A stretch of 64,000 bases of DNA from Eubacteriales bacterium (GTDB lineage Bacteria > Bacillota > Clostridia > Oscillospirales > Acutalibacteraceae). Below the pieces are notes generated by a model, which made no database searches, was not told the origin of the DNA, and worked only from the letters and a program-made list of their open reading frames with translations. The DNA is taken from contig JAUNJO010000003.1 of assembly GCA_030533225.1 (NCBI GenBank), positions 22,125 to 86,124 on the forward strand, in the 5' to 3' direction. Position 1 is the first letter of the stretch, and every line of letters starts with the position of its first letter. Both the position numbers and the translations under genes were made by a program. This document shows positions 26,071 through 32,987 of the stretch, piece after piece.

Positions 26071-26391
26071 ATGGCAAAAACACCATTCAAACATCAAAGC
26101 GTCGTAGATGCCATCGTGGCAAAGCTCAAGGAATTGCCAGAAGGCACAGAAACCAGCACCTCGCAGGTTGTGGAGATGCTATACGGAAAAATGGATTTCA
26201 CGGAGCGCGAGTACGATTACGGAGAGGTTGCGTTCAGTTTCGATGAATACTTCGAGGTAGATGCTCAAGTGCGGCGGCAGGCAAAAAAAGCAGGGCTGTT
26301 CCTTGATGGATCACCGTGGGAAGATACAGTGATGGGATTACCATTCCATTATCCATATCTCGTAAAGCGCAAAGGAGGAAAGCGGTTATGA
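26071..26391 (+). CDS. Small unknown protein, 106 residues
   Basis: ATG 26071 follows AAAGGAGTG by 10 bp and lies 20 bp after the glycine-zipper gene. The N-terminal half looks helical (HQSVVDAIVAKLKELPEG, then TSQVVEMLYG), possibly a small winged-helix-like fold; the rest is aromatic and acidic. No family recognised. Its stop overlaps the next gene start (ATGA), so translation of the two is coupled. Confidence 0.6.
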   Translation: MAKTPFKHQSVVDAIVAKLKELPEGTETSTSQVVEMLYGKMDFTEREYDYGEVAFSFDEYFEVDAQVRRQAKKAGLFLDGSPWEDTVMGLPFHYPYLVKRKGGKRL

Positions 26392-26780
26392 TGATTAGCC
26401 CAGAAGGCTTTTACGAAAGCGAACTAAAAGGCAAAGACCGCGACGGCATCCTTCGTGTGATCAGCAGACTGAAATGCGAGATCGCCCAGCTCAAGCATAC
26501 AATGGAGCATCCCGATTACGGCACAGAGGTTATCATACACCCCAGTGAATCCACGCGGCTGTGGTGTACACGGCTATATTTAGAACGCGCCAAGGAAGCG
26601 CTGGCAGAGGTCGGTGCGCCTTATGAGCCGACCGTAGCGGAATTGCGCGTCATAGATTTCGATGCAAACATCGGCAACATCAGTCAGATCACGCTCGGCA
26701 TCGGTGGTTTCTTCAGCGGCCACTGCACATACACCGTGCGACTGGATGAGCAGCTGCACTTTTGGTGGAGGATATGCTGA
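26388..26780 (+). CDS. Small unknown protein, 130 residues
   Basis: Two adjacent ATGs at 26388 and 26391 follow AAAGGAGG; the first overlaps the previous stop. The product has a helical N-terminal half (DGILRVISRLKCEIAQLKHTME) with a conserved-looking HPSESTRLWCTRLYLERAKEAL. A strand-rich C-terminal part follows, reading ITLGIGGFFSGHCTYTVRLD. I recognise the general pattern from clostridial accessory DNA but know no function. It is part of a three-gene string of small proteins behind the membrane protein. Confidence 0.6.
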   Translation: MMISPEGFYESELKGKDRDGILRVISRLKCEIAQLKHTMEHPDYGTEVIIHPSESTRLWCTRLYLERAKEALAEVGAPYEPTVAELRVIDFDANIGNISQITLGIGGFFSGHCTYTVRLDEQLHFWWRIC

Positions 26781-27070
26781 GACCTACACCGACGAATTTT
26801 GATATACCGGCAGATTACCCGATGACGAAAGAAGAGTTCCTCGACAGCTTCGCAGAGCTGCATGTAGGCGAATGGCGCAAGTACTACAGTCCCGAGCGCT
26901 TCGGTTATGTGGTGCTGGACGGCACACAGTGGGAATTGACCATAGAGTACAGCAATGGACGCAAGGCATTTACCAGCGGTGGCAGTAACTCATATCCGCA
27001 CAACTTCCAGAAGCTGACCGAGCTGTTCGGCATTGAGGAAGAAGGCGAAGACCCGGAGGAAGACGAATAA
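26774..27070 (+). CDS. Small acidic unknown protein, about 98 residues
   Basis: The frame is open from 26762; I prefer ATG 26774, although GGAGG is only 2 bp away and GTG 26765 is possible. The protein overlaps the previous gene by a few bases. A motif MTKEEFLDSFAELHVGEWRKYYSPERFGYVVLDGTQWEL is followed by a short strand-rich segment and a very acidic tail (EEEGEDPEEDE). No function is known. It ends the cluster that starts at 23541. Confidence 0.55.
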   Translation: MLRPTPTNFDIPADYPMTKEEFLDSFAELHVGEWRKYYSPERFGYVVLDGTQWELTIEYSNGRKAFTSGGSNSYPHNFQKLTELFGIEEEGEDPEEDE

Positions 27071-27137
27071 GCGGCAGGTTACGCACCTAATCGCTTTTTT
27101 ACCTCCCTTTACGCACCGTTATACTGCTCTTTCGCAG

Positions 27138-27178
27138 AAAAGAACCCACATTTGTCTACGACAAGTGTGGGTTCTTTT
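27138..27178 (+). terminator. 19-bp hairpin heading hairpin array A
   Basis: AAAAGAACCCACATTTGTC (27138-27156) pairs with GACAAGTGTGGGTTCTTTT (27160-27178) around TAC, with one G-U. It terminates the small-gene cluster and shares CCACATTTGTCTAC and GACAAGTGTGG with the hairpin at 28192. Confidence 0.8.
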
Positions 27179-27183
27179 CAACT

Positions 27184-27345
27184 AAATCCGTCCTATCGGA
27201 CGGGATAAATCCCGCTTTCGTGGGATGAAATCACTTCGTGATGAAATCCGACTTCGTCGGGAGATAAGGACGGATTTAATTTCATCTCCGAAGTAGATTT
27301 CATCCGAACGGAGTGAGGATTTCATCGCGCCTTGCGCGATTTCAT
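27184..27345. repeat. Hairpin array A (GATGAAAT-spaced, UUCG-type loops)
   Basis: A non-coding series of short perfect hairpins: CCGTCC/GGACGG (27188-27203), CCCGC/GTGGG (27211-27224), TCAC/GTGA (27231-27241), CCGAC/GTCGG (27248-27260) and CGCGC/GCGCG (27326-27338), mostly with TTC or TTCG loops. In the left half they are separated by GATAAAT or GATGAAAT, in the right half by the complement ATTTCATC. An outer pair AAATCCGTCC (27184-27193) and GGACGGATTT (27268-27277) can form instead of the first local hairpin. The array runs straight into the promoter of the four-helix-bundle gene. Confidence 0.85.
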
Positions 27346-27373
27346 TGAAAACAGATAGAATCTGTGGTACAGT
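27345..27373 (+). promoter_or_regulatory. Promoter of the four-helix-bundle gene
   Basis: TTGAAA (27345-27350), 17 bp, TACAGT (27368-27373). The -35 is fused to the last ATTTCA separator of array A (CATTGAAA), the same junction as at 28399. Confidence 0.6.
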
Positions 27374-27394
27374 GAATTTATAGAGGTGATTTTG

Positions 27395-27742
27395 GTGGCT
27401 GATAACAAACTTGCCGATATGTCAACCGAATTTGCAATTCAAATCTTGAAATTGACTGATGGTATAAAGGGACACTACTCGTTATCCAATCAGCTTGAAC
27501 GAAGCGGAACAAGTATTGGTGCGAACATCCGTGAAGCAAAGTATGCGCATAGCCGTCCCGATTTTATTGCCAAATTACAAATCGCCTTTAAGGAATGCTA
27601 TGAAACGGAATATTGGTTGGAACTATTTGTACAATCTGATATTCTGAATCGAGAAACCGCTGTTGATCCTTATAATCAATGCGGTACGATTCGCCGTATT
27701 TTGATCGCTTCCATCAACACCGCAAAAGAGAATGCAAAATGA
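27395..27742 (+). CDS. Four-helix-bundle protein (23S rRNA intervening-sequence protein family)
   Basis: The start is most likely GTG 27395, with AGAGGTG 6 bp upstream; the product is 115 residues. The pattern LADMSTEFAIQILKL, then SLSNQLERSGTSIGANIREA, then IAKLQIAFKECYETEYWLELF is diagnostic of the S23/IVP four-helix-bundle family, which includes Avd-like proteins of diversity-generating retroelements. Members form homopentamers and are often linked to structured nucleic acids, first noticed inside 23S rRNA intervening sequences. Here no rRNA is present; the gene sits directly after a hairpin array, with which it probably forms one element. Confidence 0.9.
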   Translation: MADNKLADMSTEFAIQILKLTDGIKGHYSLSNQLERSGTSIGANIREAKYAHSRPDFIAKLQIAFKECYETEYWLELFVQSDILNRETAVDPYNQCGTIRRILIASINTAKENAK

Positions 27743-28119
27743 ACTTCTTAACAAAACTGTTTAAAAAGAAACCCGTGGTAGAAACACCGCTAATGCCGTC
27801 CTGGGAAACTGTTGTTGAAATGATGTACGACAAACATCTTGATGCATTTTCTGATGAAGTTGTGAAAGTGATTTATTCAAAAGATCGTTCGATGAGATAC
27901 GTTGTGCTGAAGGATGAAAAGGAATATTTCACTTATCAACTGGAAGCAATCTATCAATATGATGAAGATGAATGGAGATATATTTGTTCACATGACAATG
28001 CACTACCTGCAATGTGGGAACCATTCAGAGGGATTGTTGGTAAATCTGTTTTTGAAAAAATGGATGAATTGCTTAAAGAATTAAAAGCCGAACCGGAATA
28101 TAAGAGCTATTTTCAGTGA
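27739..28119 (+). CDS. Unknown protein coupled to the four-helix-bundle gene
   Basis: ATG 27739 overlaps the four-helix-bundle stop (ATGA), so translation is coupled. The 126-residue product begins with a basic patch (LTKLFKKKP) and has no recognised domain. It includes SKDRSMRYVVLKDEKEYFTYQLEAIYQYDEDEWRYI, a strand pattern with many Tyr, Asp and Glu, and a helical end. It has no signal peptide. The overlap suggests it is either a partner of the four-helix-bundle protein or a host gene captured behind it. The stretch after it (28120-28191) is non-coding. Confidence 0.6.
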   Translation: MNFLTKLFKKKPVVETPLMPSWETVVEMMYDKHLDAFSDEVVKVIYSKDRSMRYVVLKDEKEYFTYQLEAIYQYDEDEWRYICSHDNALPAMWEPFRGIVGKSVFEKMDELLKELKAEPEYKSYFQ

Positions 28120-28191
28120 TGATATACATCTTAGCATACTTTTGGTCGTTCTTTCCTCTACCTATACACCTTTTAGTCGCTCTTTGGCAAC

Positions 28192-28230
28192 AAAAGACCA
28201 CATTTGTCTACTAGACAAGTGTGGTCTTTT
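28192..28230 (+). terminator. Hairpin heading array B
   Basis: AAAAGACCACATTTGTC (28192-28208) pairs with GACAAGTGTGGTCTTTT (28214-28230) around TACTA, one G-U. It is clearly related to the hairpin at 27138, and serves as terminator of the gene ending at 28119. Confidence 0.8.
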
Positions 28231-28235
28231 TGAAT

Positions 28236-28399
28236 GATGTTTGCCTTCGGCAAATGATGATGGCGATGCCAATGATGTTCACTTCGTGAATGATGACGGC
28301 TTCGCCTAATATTTTGGCAAACATCGCATCATTGCGAATAAGATGAGCAACATCATTGTGCGTAGCATAACATCATATCGCCGTCAGGCGACGCATCAT
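28236..28399. repeat. Hairpin array B (AATGATG-spaced), orphan
   Basis: Same architecture as array A with different sequence. Left half: TTTGCC/GGCAAA, TGGCGATGCCA, TTCAC/GTGAA and GGC/GCC hairpins with TTC(G) loops, separated by AATGATG. Right half: CGCA/TGCG (28325-28336) and CGCC/GGCG hairpins separated by the complement CATCATT or CATCAT. The outer pair GATGTTTGCC (28236-28245) and GGCAAACATC (28316-28325) competes with the first local hairpin. No four-helix-bundle gene follows, so the element is orphaned or decayed. Confidence 0.82.
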
Positions 28400-28427
28400 T
28401 GAATACTGACCAATTCTATGTTATAAT
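28399..28427 (+). promoter_or_regulatory. Promoter at the end of array B
   Basis: TTGAAT (28399-28404), 17 bp, TATAAT (28422-28427), fused to the last CATCATT separator exactly as in array A. Nothing coding follows before the aro leader; the stretch 28428-28557 is AT-rich and shows only TCGTT...TACACCTTTTT at 28451-28479, which resembles 28146-28174. Confidence 0.6.
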
Positions 28428-28557
28428 TATACAAAATGCGGCGCTTTCAGTCGTTATTGCTCCAATTGTACACCTTTTTGTTTGCATATTCATCGTAAAG
28501 TTTATTTCCTTTATTGCTTATTATTGTAACTTTATCCGAAAAATATCACTTTTTCTA

Positions 28558-28586
28558 TTGACATCAGTGCTTTAGAGTGCTAAAAT
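28558..28586 (+). promoter_or_regulatory. Promoter of the aromatic amino acid operon
   Basis: TTGACA (28558-28563), 17 bp, TAAAAT (28581-28586), near-consensus, 31 bp before the leader peptide start. Confidence 0.85.
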
Positions 28587-28616
28587 AGAAGCAACTTTTT
28601 GAGGAGAAATTTTGAT

Positions 28617-28676
28617 ATGAGCAGAAATATTGCAGCTACATACTTTTATTACTTTTACTTTTTTAGCCGGGACTAA
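28617..28676 (+). CDS. Tyr/Phe attenuator leader peptide
   Basis: A 19-residue open frame, MSRNIAATYFYYFYFFSRD, preceded by GAGGAGAAA 7-8 bp upstream. Eight consecutive codons encode Tyr or Phe (YFYYFYFF) and none encodes Trp. It lies between a strong promoter and a Rho-independent terminator ahead of aroF. This is the classical design in which ribosome stalling at aromatic codons, when charged tRNA-Phe or tRNA-Tyr is scarce, prevents terminator formation. The peptide itself likely has no other role. Confidence 0.88.
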   Translation: MSRNIAATYFYYFYFFSRD

Positions 28677-28702
28677 ATAGTAGAAGTGGTTTGAGCTGCA
28701 AA

Positions 28703-28775
28703 AATTCCGATATTAAAATTTCGGATATTGACGATATTTCGCCGCAGTGGATAATCACTGCGGCGTTTTTATTTT
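28703..28775 (+). terminator. Attenuator terminator of the aro operon
   Basis: GCCGCAGTG (28741-28749) pairs perfectly with CACTGCGGC (28756-28764), then GTTTTTATTTTT. Upstream, TTCCGA/TCGGA-type arms near 28706-28725 and CTGC near 28696 could form alternative pairs that free or sequester the terminator arm. It ends 28-30 bp before aroF. Confidence 0.85.
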
Positions 28776-28803
28776 TAGTAATTTTTTCATGGAGGTATAA
28801 ATC

Positions 28804-29808
28804 ATGATTGCTGTACTTAAACCCGATGTGCCTAAGGCACAGGAAGAAAACCTGATTAATTGGCTGGAGGGTATGGGACTTAAGGTTCACATTTCCGAAG
28901 GTGAGTTTCACACTGTTTTAGGTCTTATTGGTGACACAAGCCGTGTTGATATGGACCTTTTGGAGGGACTTGAAATTGTTGAAAGCGTAAGGCGTATTTC
29001 CGAGCCTTACAAAAAGGCAAACAGAAAGTTCTTCCCCGATGATTCCGTAATTGATGTTTCAGGTGTCAAAATCGGCAAGGGCAACTTCGTAACTATCGCA
29101 GGCCCCTGCTCCGTGGAGAGCGAGGAGCAGATTATTTTAGTTGCCAAGAAGGTCAAGGAAGCAGGCGCCCAGATTCTTCGGGGCGGCGCTTTCAAACCCC
29201 GTACTTCACCCTACGACTTCCAAGGTCTTAAGGCTGATGGCATAGAGCTGCTGTTAAAGGCAAAACGAGAGACCGGTCTTCCCATCGTAAGTGAAATCAT
29301 GAACGCAAATCACTTACCCTTGTTTGAAAATGTTGACCTTATTCAGGTTGGTGCCCGTAATATGCAAAACTTCGAGCTTCTCAAGGAACTCGGCAAAACC
29401 AAGAAGCCTATTCTCCTCAAAAGAGGCCTTGCAAATACATTAAAAGAGCTTCTCATGAGTGCTGAGTACATTATGGCAGGGGGCAACGAGAATGTTATCC
29501 TCTGTGAACGCGGTATTCGTACCTTTGAAACCTACACAAGAAACACCCTTGATGTTTCTGCAGTACCCTCCCTCAAGGAGATGTCGCATCTTCCCGTGAT
29601 TATTGACCCCTCTCACGCATGCGGCCATTCAAGAATGGTGCCTTCTCTCGCTTATGCGGCAACTGCAAGCGGCTGTGACGGTCTTATCATCGAAGTTCAC
29701 AACGATCCCAAGCATGCACTGTGTGACGGTGCTCAATCCCTCACATTCCAGCAGTTTGAGACCGTCACCAAAAAGGTTCAAAAGCTTAGAGAAGCATTAG
29801 CTGATTAA
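28804..29808 (+). CDS. aroF: 3-deoxy-7-phosphoheptulonate synthase (type I-beta)
   Basis: A 334-residue DAHP synthase with the ~70-residue N-terminal ferredoxin-like (FL) domain typical of I-beta enzymes, followed by the TIM barrel: GPCSVES, LRGGAFKPRTSPYDFQG and DPSHACGHS are the substrate and metal sites. It condenses PEP and erythrose 4-phosphate, the first step of the shikimate pathway. In this class the N-terminal domain mediates feedback inhibition by Tyr or Phe. It is the first structural gene behind the attenuator and has GGAGGT 9 bp before the ATG. Confidence 0.95.
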   Translation: MIAVLKPDVPKAQEENLINWLEGMGLKVHISEGEFHTVLGLIGDTSRVDMDLLEGLEIVESVRRISEPYKKANRKFFPDDSVIDVSGVKIGKGNFVTIAGPCSVESEEQIILVAKKVKEAGAQILRGGAFKPRTSPYDFQGLKADGIELLLKAKRETGLPIVSEIMNANHLPLFENVDLIQVGARNMQNFELLKELGKTKKPILLKRGLANTLKELLMSAEYIMAGGNENVILCERGIRTFETYTRNTLDVSAVPSLKEMSHLPVIIDPSHACGHSRMVPSLAYAATASGCDGLIIEVHNDPKHALCDGAQSLTFQQFETVTKKVQKLREALAD

Positions 29809-29840
29809 ATTTATGCAGTTGTAATTAGGAAGTGACATTT

Positions 29841-30677
29841 ATGTGTTCTTTGGGAATAGTAGGTTTAGGTCTTATCGGCGGTTCTCTTGCAAAGTCGGCA
29901 AGAAAGCACGGATACGATAAAATCTACGGTTTTGATATTGATAATAGTGTGGTTGAATATGCAACTCTATGCGGAATAATCGACGCACCGCTAAACAACG
30001 AGAAGCTCTCCGAATGTGATGTGGTCATGATTTCTCTGTATCCTGATGCGACAGTTGAGTATGTTTCGGAGCATCGGAATATGTTTAAGAAAGATGCTCT
30101 CGTTATAGACTGCGCCGGTGTAAAGAGAAGCGTTTGCACTCCTTGTTTTGAGATTTCGGAAAAATGCGGATTTCATTTTGTAGGCGGTCATCCCATGGCA
30201 GGTACTCAGTACAGCGGTATCAAAAATTCCAAGGACACAATGTTCCACAACGCCTGTTTTGTATTGGTGCCGAGGCACATGGAGGATGTGAATGTAATAA
30301 GCAAGGCCCGTGAAACTGTGATTTCTTTGGGTTTTTCAAGGGTTTCTGTTATGACGCCCGAGCGTCACGATGAGCTTATCGCCTTTACATCTCAGCTGGC
30401 ACATGTGGTTTCCAATGCATATGTAAAAAGTCCCTCGGCACTTTCTCATAAGGGTATCTCGGCAGGAAGCTATAAGGACTTGACCCGTGTAGCATACCTA
30501 AATGAGGATATGTGGACACAGCTGTTTATGGACAACCGGGATAATCTTATGAATGAGATTAAGAGAATTATTGACAGCCTTTCAGAGTATTATAACGCAC
30601 TTGAGAATAGTGACAGCGACGCTCTCAAAAACCTCCTTAGAGAGGGCAAAGAGGCAAAGGAGGCATGTGAAAAATGA
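29841..30677 (+). CDS. tyrA: Prephenate dehydrogenase
   Basis: ATG 29841 is preferred over GTG 29832, giving 278 residues. The N-terminal Rossmann motif GIVGLGLIGGSLA and the later VGGHPMAGT and SQLAHVVSNAY are TyrA signatures. It oxidises prephenate to 4-hydroxyphenylpyruvate in Tyr synthesis. There is no fused chorismate mutase or ACT domain, so regulation may rely on the operon attenuator. It overlaps aroB by 4 bp. Confidence 0.93.
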   Translation: MCSLGIVGLGLIGGSLAKSARKHGYDKIYGFDIDNSVVEYATLCGIIDAPLNNEKLSECDVVMISLYPDATVEYVSEHRNMFKKDALVIDCAGVKRSVCTPCFEISEKCGFHFVGGHPMAGTQYSGIKNSKDTMFHNACFVLVPRHMEDVNVISKARETVISLGFSRVSVMTPERHDELIAFTSQLAHVVSNAYVKSPSALSHKGISAGSYKDLTRVAYLNEDMWTQLFMDNRDNLMNEIKRIIDSLSEYYNALENSDSDALKNLLREGKEAKEACEK

Positions 30678-31738
30678 AAACTGTAAATATAAATGCTTCC
30701 AAATCCTATGAGGTTTACATCGAAAAAGGAAGTCTCAAAACCGCCGGTGAGCTTGCAAAGAAAATCTCGAAAGGCACAAAGGCGGCAGTTATCTCCGACT
30801 CAAATGTCGCTCCTATTTACGGCGAGACGGTTCTCGATAGTCTCAGGAGTGCCGGTTTCGAGGCAGATATGTTTGTAATAGAGGCAGGTGAAAGCTCAAA
30901 AAATCCCGAAAATCTGGTTGAGGGTGCTAATTTCCTGCTTGAAAAAGGCCTTACCCGAAGCGATATAGTGGTTGCCATGGGCGGTGGAGTTATCACCGAT
31001 TTAGGCGGACTTCTGGCTGCTATGTATCAGCGGGGTATAAGCCTTTTGCAGATTCCCACCTCACTTCTTGCTATGGTTGATTCATCCGTAGGCGGAAAAA
31101 CCGCTGTAAACCTTAAAAGCGGAAAAAATATGTTCGGAGTTTTCTATCAGCCCTCGGCTGTTCTTTGTGACAGCGAAGTGCTCGGCACTTTACCGGTGGA
31201 GGAATTTTCCAACGGCATCGCAGAGGTTATCAAGTATGCGGTGCTCAGAGGCGGCAAACTTGTTGATATTTTAGAAAAAAGTGATGTGACACCCTACCTT
31301 GATGAACTCATTGAGGAATGTGTGAATATTAAGCGGGACTATGTGGTCTCGGATGAATTTGACCGAGGAGACAGACAGTTTCTCAATCTCGGCCACACAG
31401 TAGGTCATGCCATAGAGCGCGGCAGTAACTTCTCGGTTGCTCACGGCTCGGCGGTTGCCGCAGGAATGTGCATCATGGCAAGAGCATGTGAAAAAATCGG
31501 TGTATCATCTGCTGATACCTCAAAGTGGATAGAGAAAATGTGCGAAAAATTCGCCCTTCCTACCGATACTGATATTTCTTTAGAGGAATTATATAATGAC
31601 TCCATGGCTGACAAAAAACGGGAGGGAAAGAGCCTTTCTTTTGTGATGATAAAGTCGGTAGGAGAGTGTTATCTGAATAAGACCGATGCCACATATATGA
31701 AAGAAATCCTGACCCTTGGAAATGGGGGAGAAAGATGA
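30674..31738 (+). CDS. aroB: 3-dehydroquinate synthase
   Basis: A 354-residue AroB. MGGGVITDLGGLLAAMYQRG is the NAD-binding segment, SVGGKTAVN the substrate site, and LNLGHTVGHAIE with its histidines the metal site. It converts DAHP to 3-dehydroquinate using NAD and a divalent metal. Four-base overlaps with tyrA and aroA indicate translational coupling. Confidence 0.95.
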   Translation: MKTVNINASKSYEVYIEKGSLKTAGELAKKISKGTKAAVISDSNVAPIYGETVLDSLRSAGFEADMFVIEAGESSKNPENLVEGANFLLEKGLTRSDIVVAMGGGVITDLGGLLAAMYQRGISLLQIPTSLLAMVDSSVGGKTAVNLKSGKNMFGVFYQPSAVLCDSEVLGTLPVEEFSNGIAEVIKYAVLRGGKLVDILEKSDVTPYLDELIEECVNIKRDYVVSDEFDRGDRQFLNLGHTVGHAIERGSNFSVAHGSAVAAGMCIMARACEKIGVSSADTSKWIEKMCEKFALPTDTDISLEELYNDSMADKKREGKSLSFVMIKSVGECYLNKTDATYMKEILTLGNGGER

Positions 31739-32985
31739 TAGCAAGAATTGCTCCCTCAAAGCTCAAGGGCGAGATAGATGCTATCCCCTCAAAGTCTATG
31801 GCACACCGCCTGCTGATTTGTGCATCTCTCAGCGAGGGTATAACAAAAGTCAGGTGCAACGGCACCTCCGAGGATATTGAGGCAACCATTTCCTGCCTGA
31901 GGGCAATGGGAAGCAATATAATCAGAATCGGAGACACTTACCTTGTACCTAAGATTACCAAAGGTGCTTGCGATTCGGTAAAGCTTGACTGTCATGAAAG
32001 CGGCACAACCCTGCGCTTTATGATGTGCATTGCGGCGGGACTCGGACTTCGTGCTCACTTTGACGGAAGTGACCGGCTTTTCGAAAGACCTTTAGAGCCA
32101 TTAATCGACGTTCTCACAAAGCACGGTTTGGTTATCAGCCGAGATGAAAATAACCGTATTGTTCAAAGCGGAAAAGCCTTTATGCCGGATTACGAGATTG
32201 AGGGCAACATCAGTTCTCAGTACATAAGCGGACTTATGCTTATGCTTCCTTTGTGCGGCGGTAAAAGCGTAAAAGTTACGGGAAACTTTGAGTCAAAGCC
32301 CTATGTTACTCTCACTGCCGAAGCGATGAGGGAAGCAGGAGTGAATGTCACGGAAGATAACAATACATATACTGTGGCGGGTAAATACAATCTCACAGAC
32401 ACGCAGGTTGAGGGGGATTGGTCCAACGCAGGATTTTTCCTTATAGCCGATGCTTTAGGCTGTGATATTAAGATAAAGGGCCTCGATATAAATTCCCCCC
32501 AGGGCGACAGAGAAACTCTCAGTGTTCTAAAAAAGTTCGGATGTGAGATTTCGACTGACAGCACAGTTTCAGTCAAAGCAGATTTCCTGAACGCCCAGAC
32601 TGTTGATGTCAGCAATATTCCCGATGCAGTGCCCATACTTTCTGTGCTTGCCTCAGTGTCAAAGGGCGAAACTCACATTGTAGGCGCAAAGCGTCTTCGC
32701 CTGAAGGAAAGTGACAGACTTGTGACTGTTGCTGATATGATTAATAATCTGGGCGGTGAATGTGAAATCACGGATGACGGACTGATTATTCGAGGCAAAG
32801 AAAAACTCACAGGCGGTAAAGTTTATGCACAGCGCGACCACAGAATAGCAATGTCCGCTTCTATTGCATCGGTAGTCTGCGATGATGAAGTTGAGATTAT
32901 CGGGGCGGAAGCGGTAAATAAATCCTACCCCAAATTCTTCGAGGACCTGTGTGCTTTGGGTGCTCAGGTTAAGCAGGAGGAATGA
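31735..32985 (+). CDS. aroA: 3-phosphoshikimate 1-carboxyvinyltransferase (EPSP synthase)
   Basis: A 416-residue EPSP synthase with PSKSMAHRLLICASL at the N-terminus, CHESGTTLRFM and the C-terminal KRLRLKESDRL and DHRIAMSASIA motifs. It transfers enolpyruvate from PEP to shikimate 3-phosphate. The start overlaps the aroB stop. The sequence CHESGTTLRFM, in place of a typical GNSGTTMR segment, is seen in some Firmicutes enzymes. Confidence 0.95.
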   Translation: MIARIAPSKLKGEIDAIPSKSMAHRLLICASLSEGITKVRCNGTSEDIEATISCLRAMGSNIIRIGDTYLVPKITKGACDSVKLDCHESGTTLRFMMCIAAGLGLRAHFDGSDRLFERPLEPLIDVLTKHGLVISRDENNRIVQSGKAFMPDYEIEGNISSQYISGLMLMLPLCGGKSVKVTGNFESKPYVTLTAEAMREAGVNVTEDNNTYTVAGKYNLTDTQVEGDWSNAGFFLIADALGCDIKIKGLDINSPQGDRETLSVLKKFGCEISTDSTVSVKADFLNAQTVDVSNIPDAVPILSVLASVSKGETHIVGAKRLRLKESDRLVTVADMINNLGGECEITDDGLIIRGKEKLTGGKVYAQRDHRIAMSASIASVVCDDEVEIIGAEAVNKSYPKFFEDLCALGAQVKQEE

Positions 32986-32987
32986 AG

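Noticed and set aside
27184-28399. CRISPR array
   Set aside because: The regular short repeats are 7-8 bp separators between hairpins, they switch to their complement midway, spacers are palindromic and no cas gene is present.
28400-28557. Right attachment repeat of the island
   Set aside because: No copy of the tRNA-Leu 3' end was found here, so the right border of the island remains undefined.
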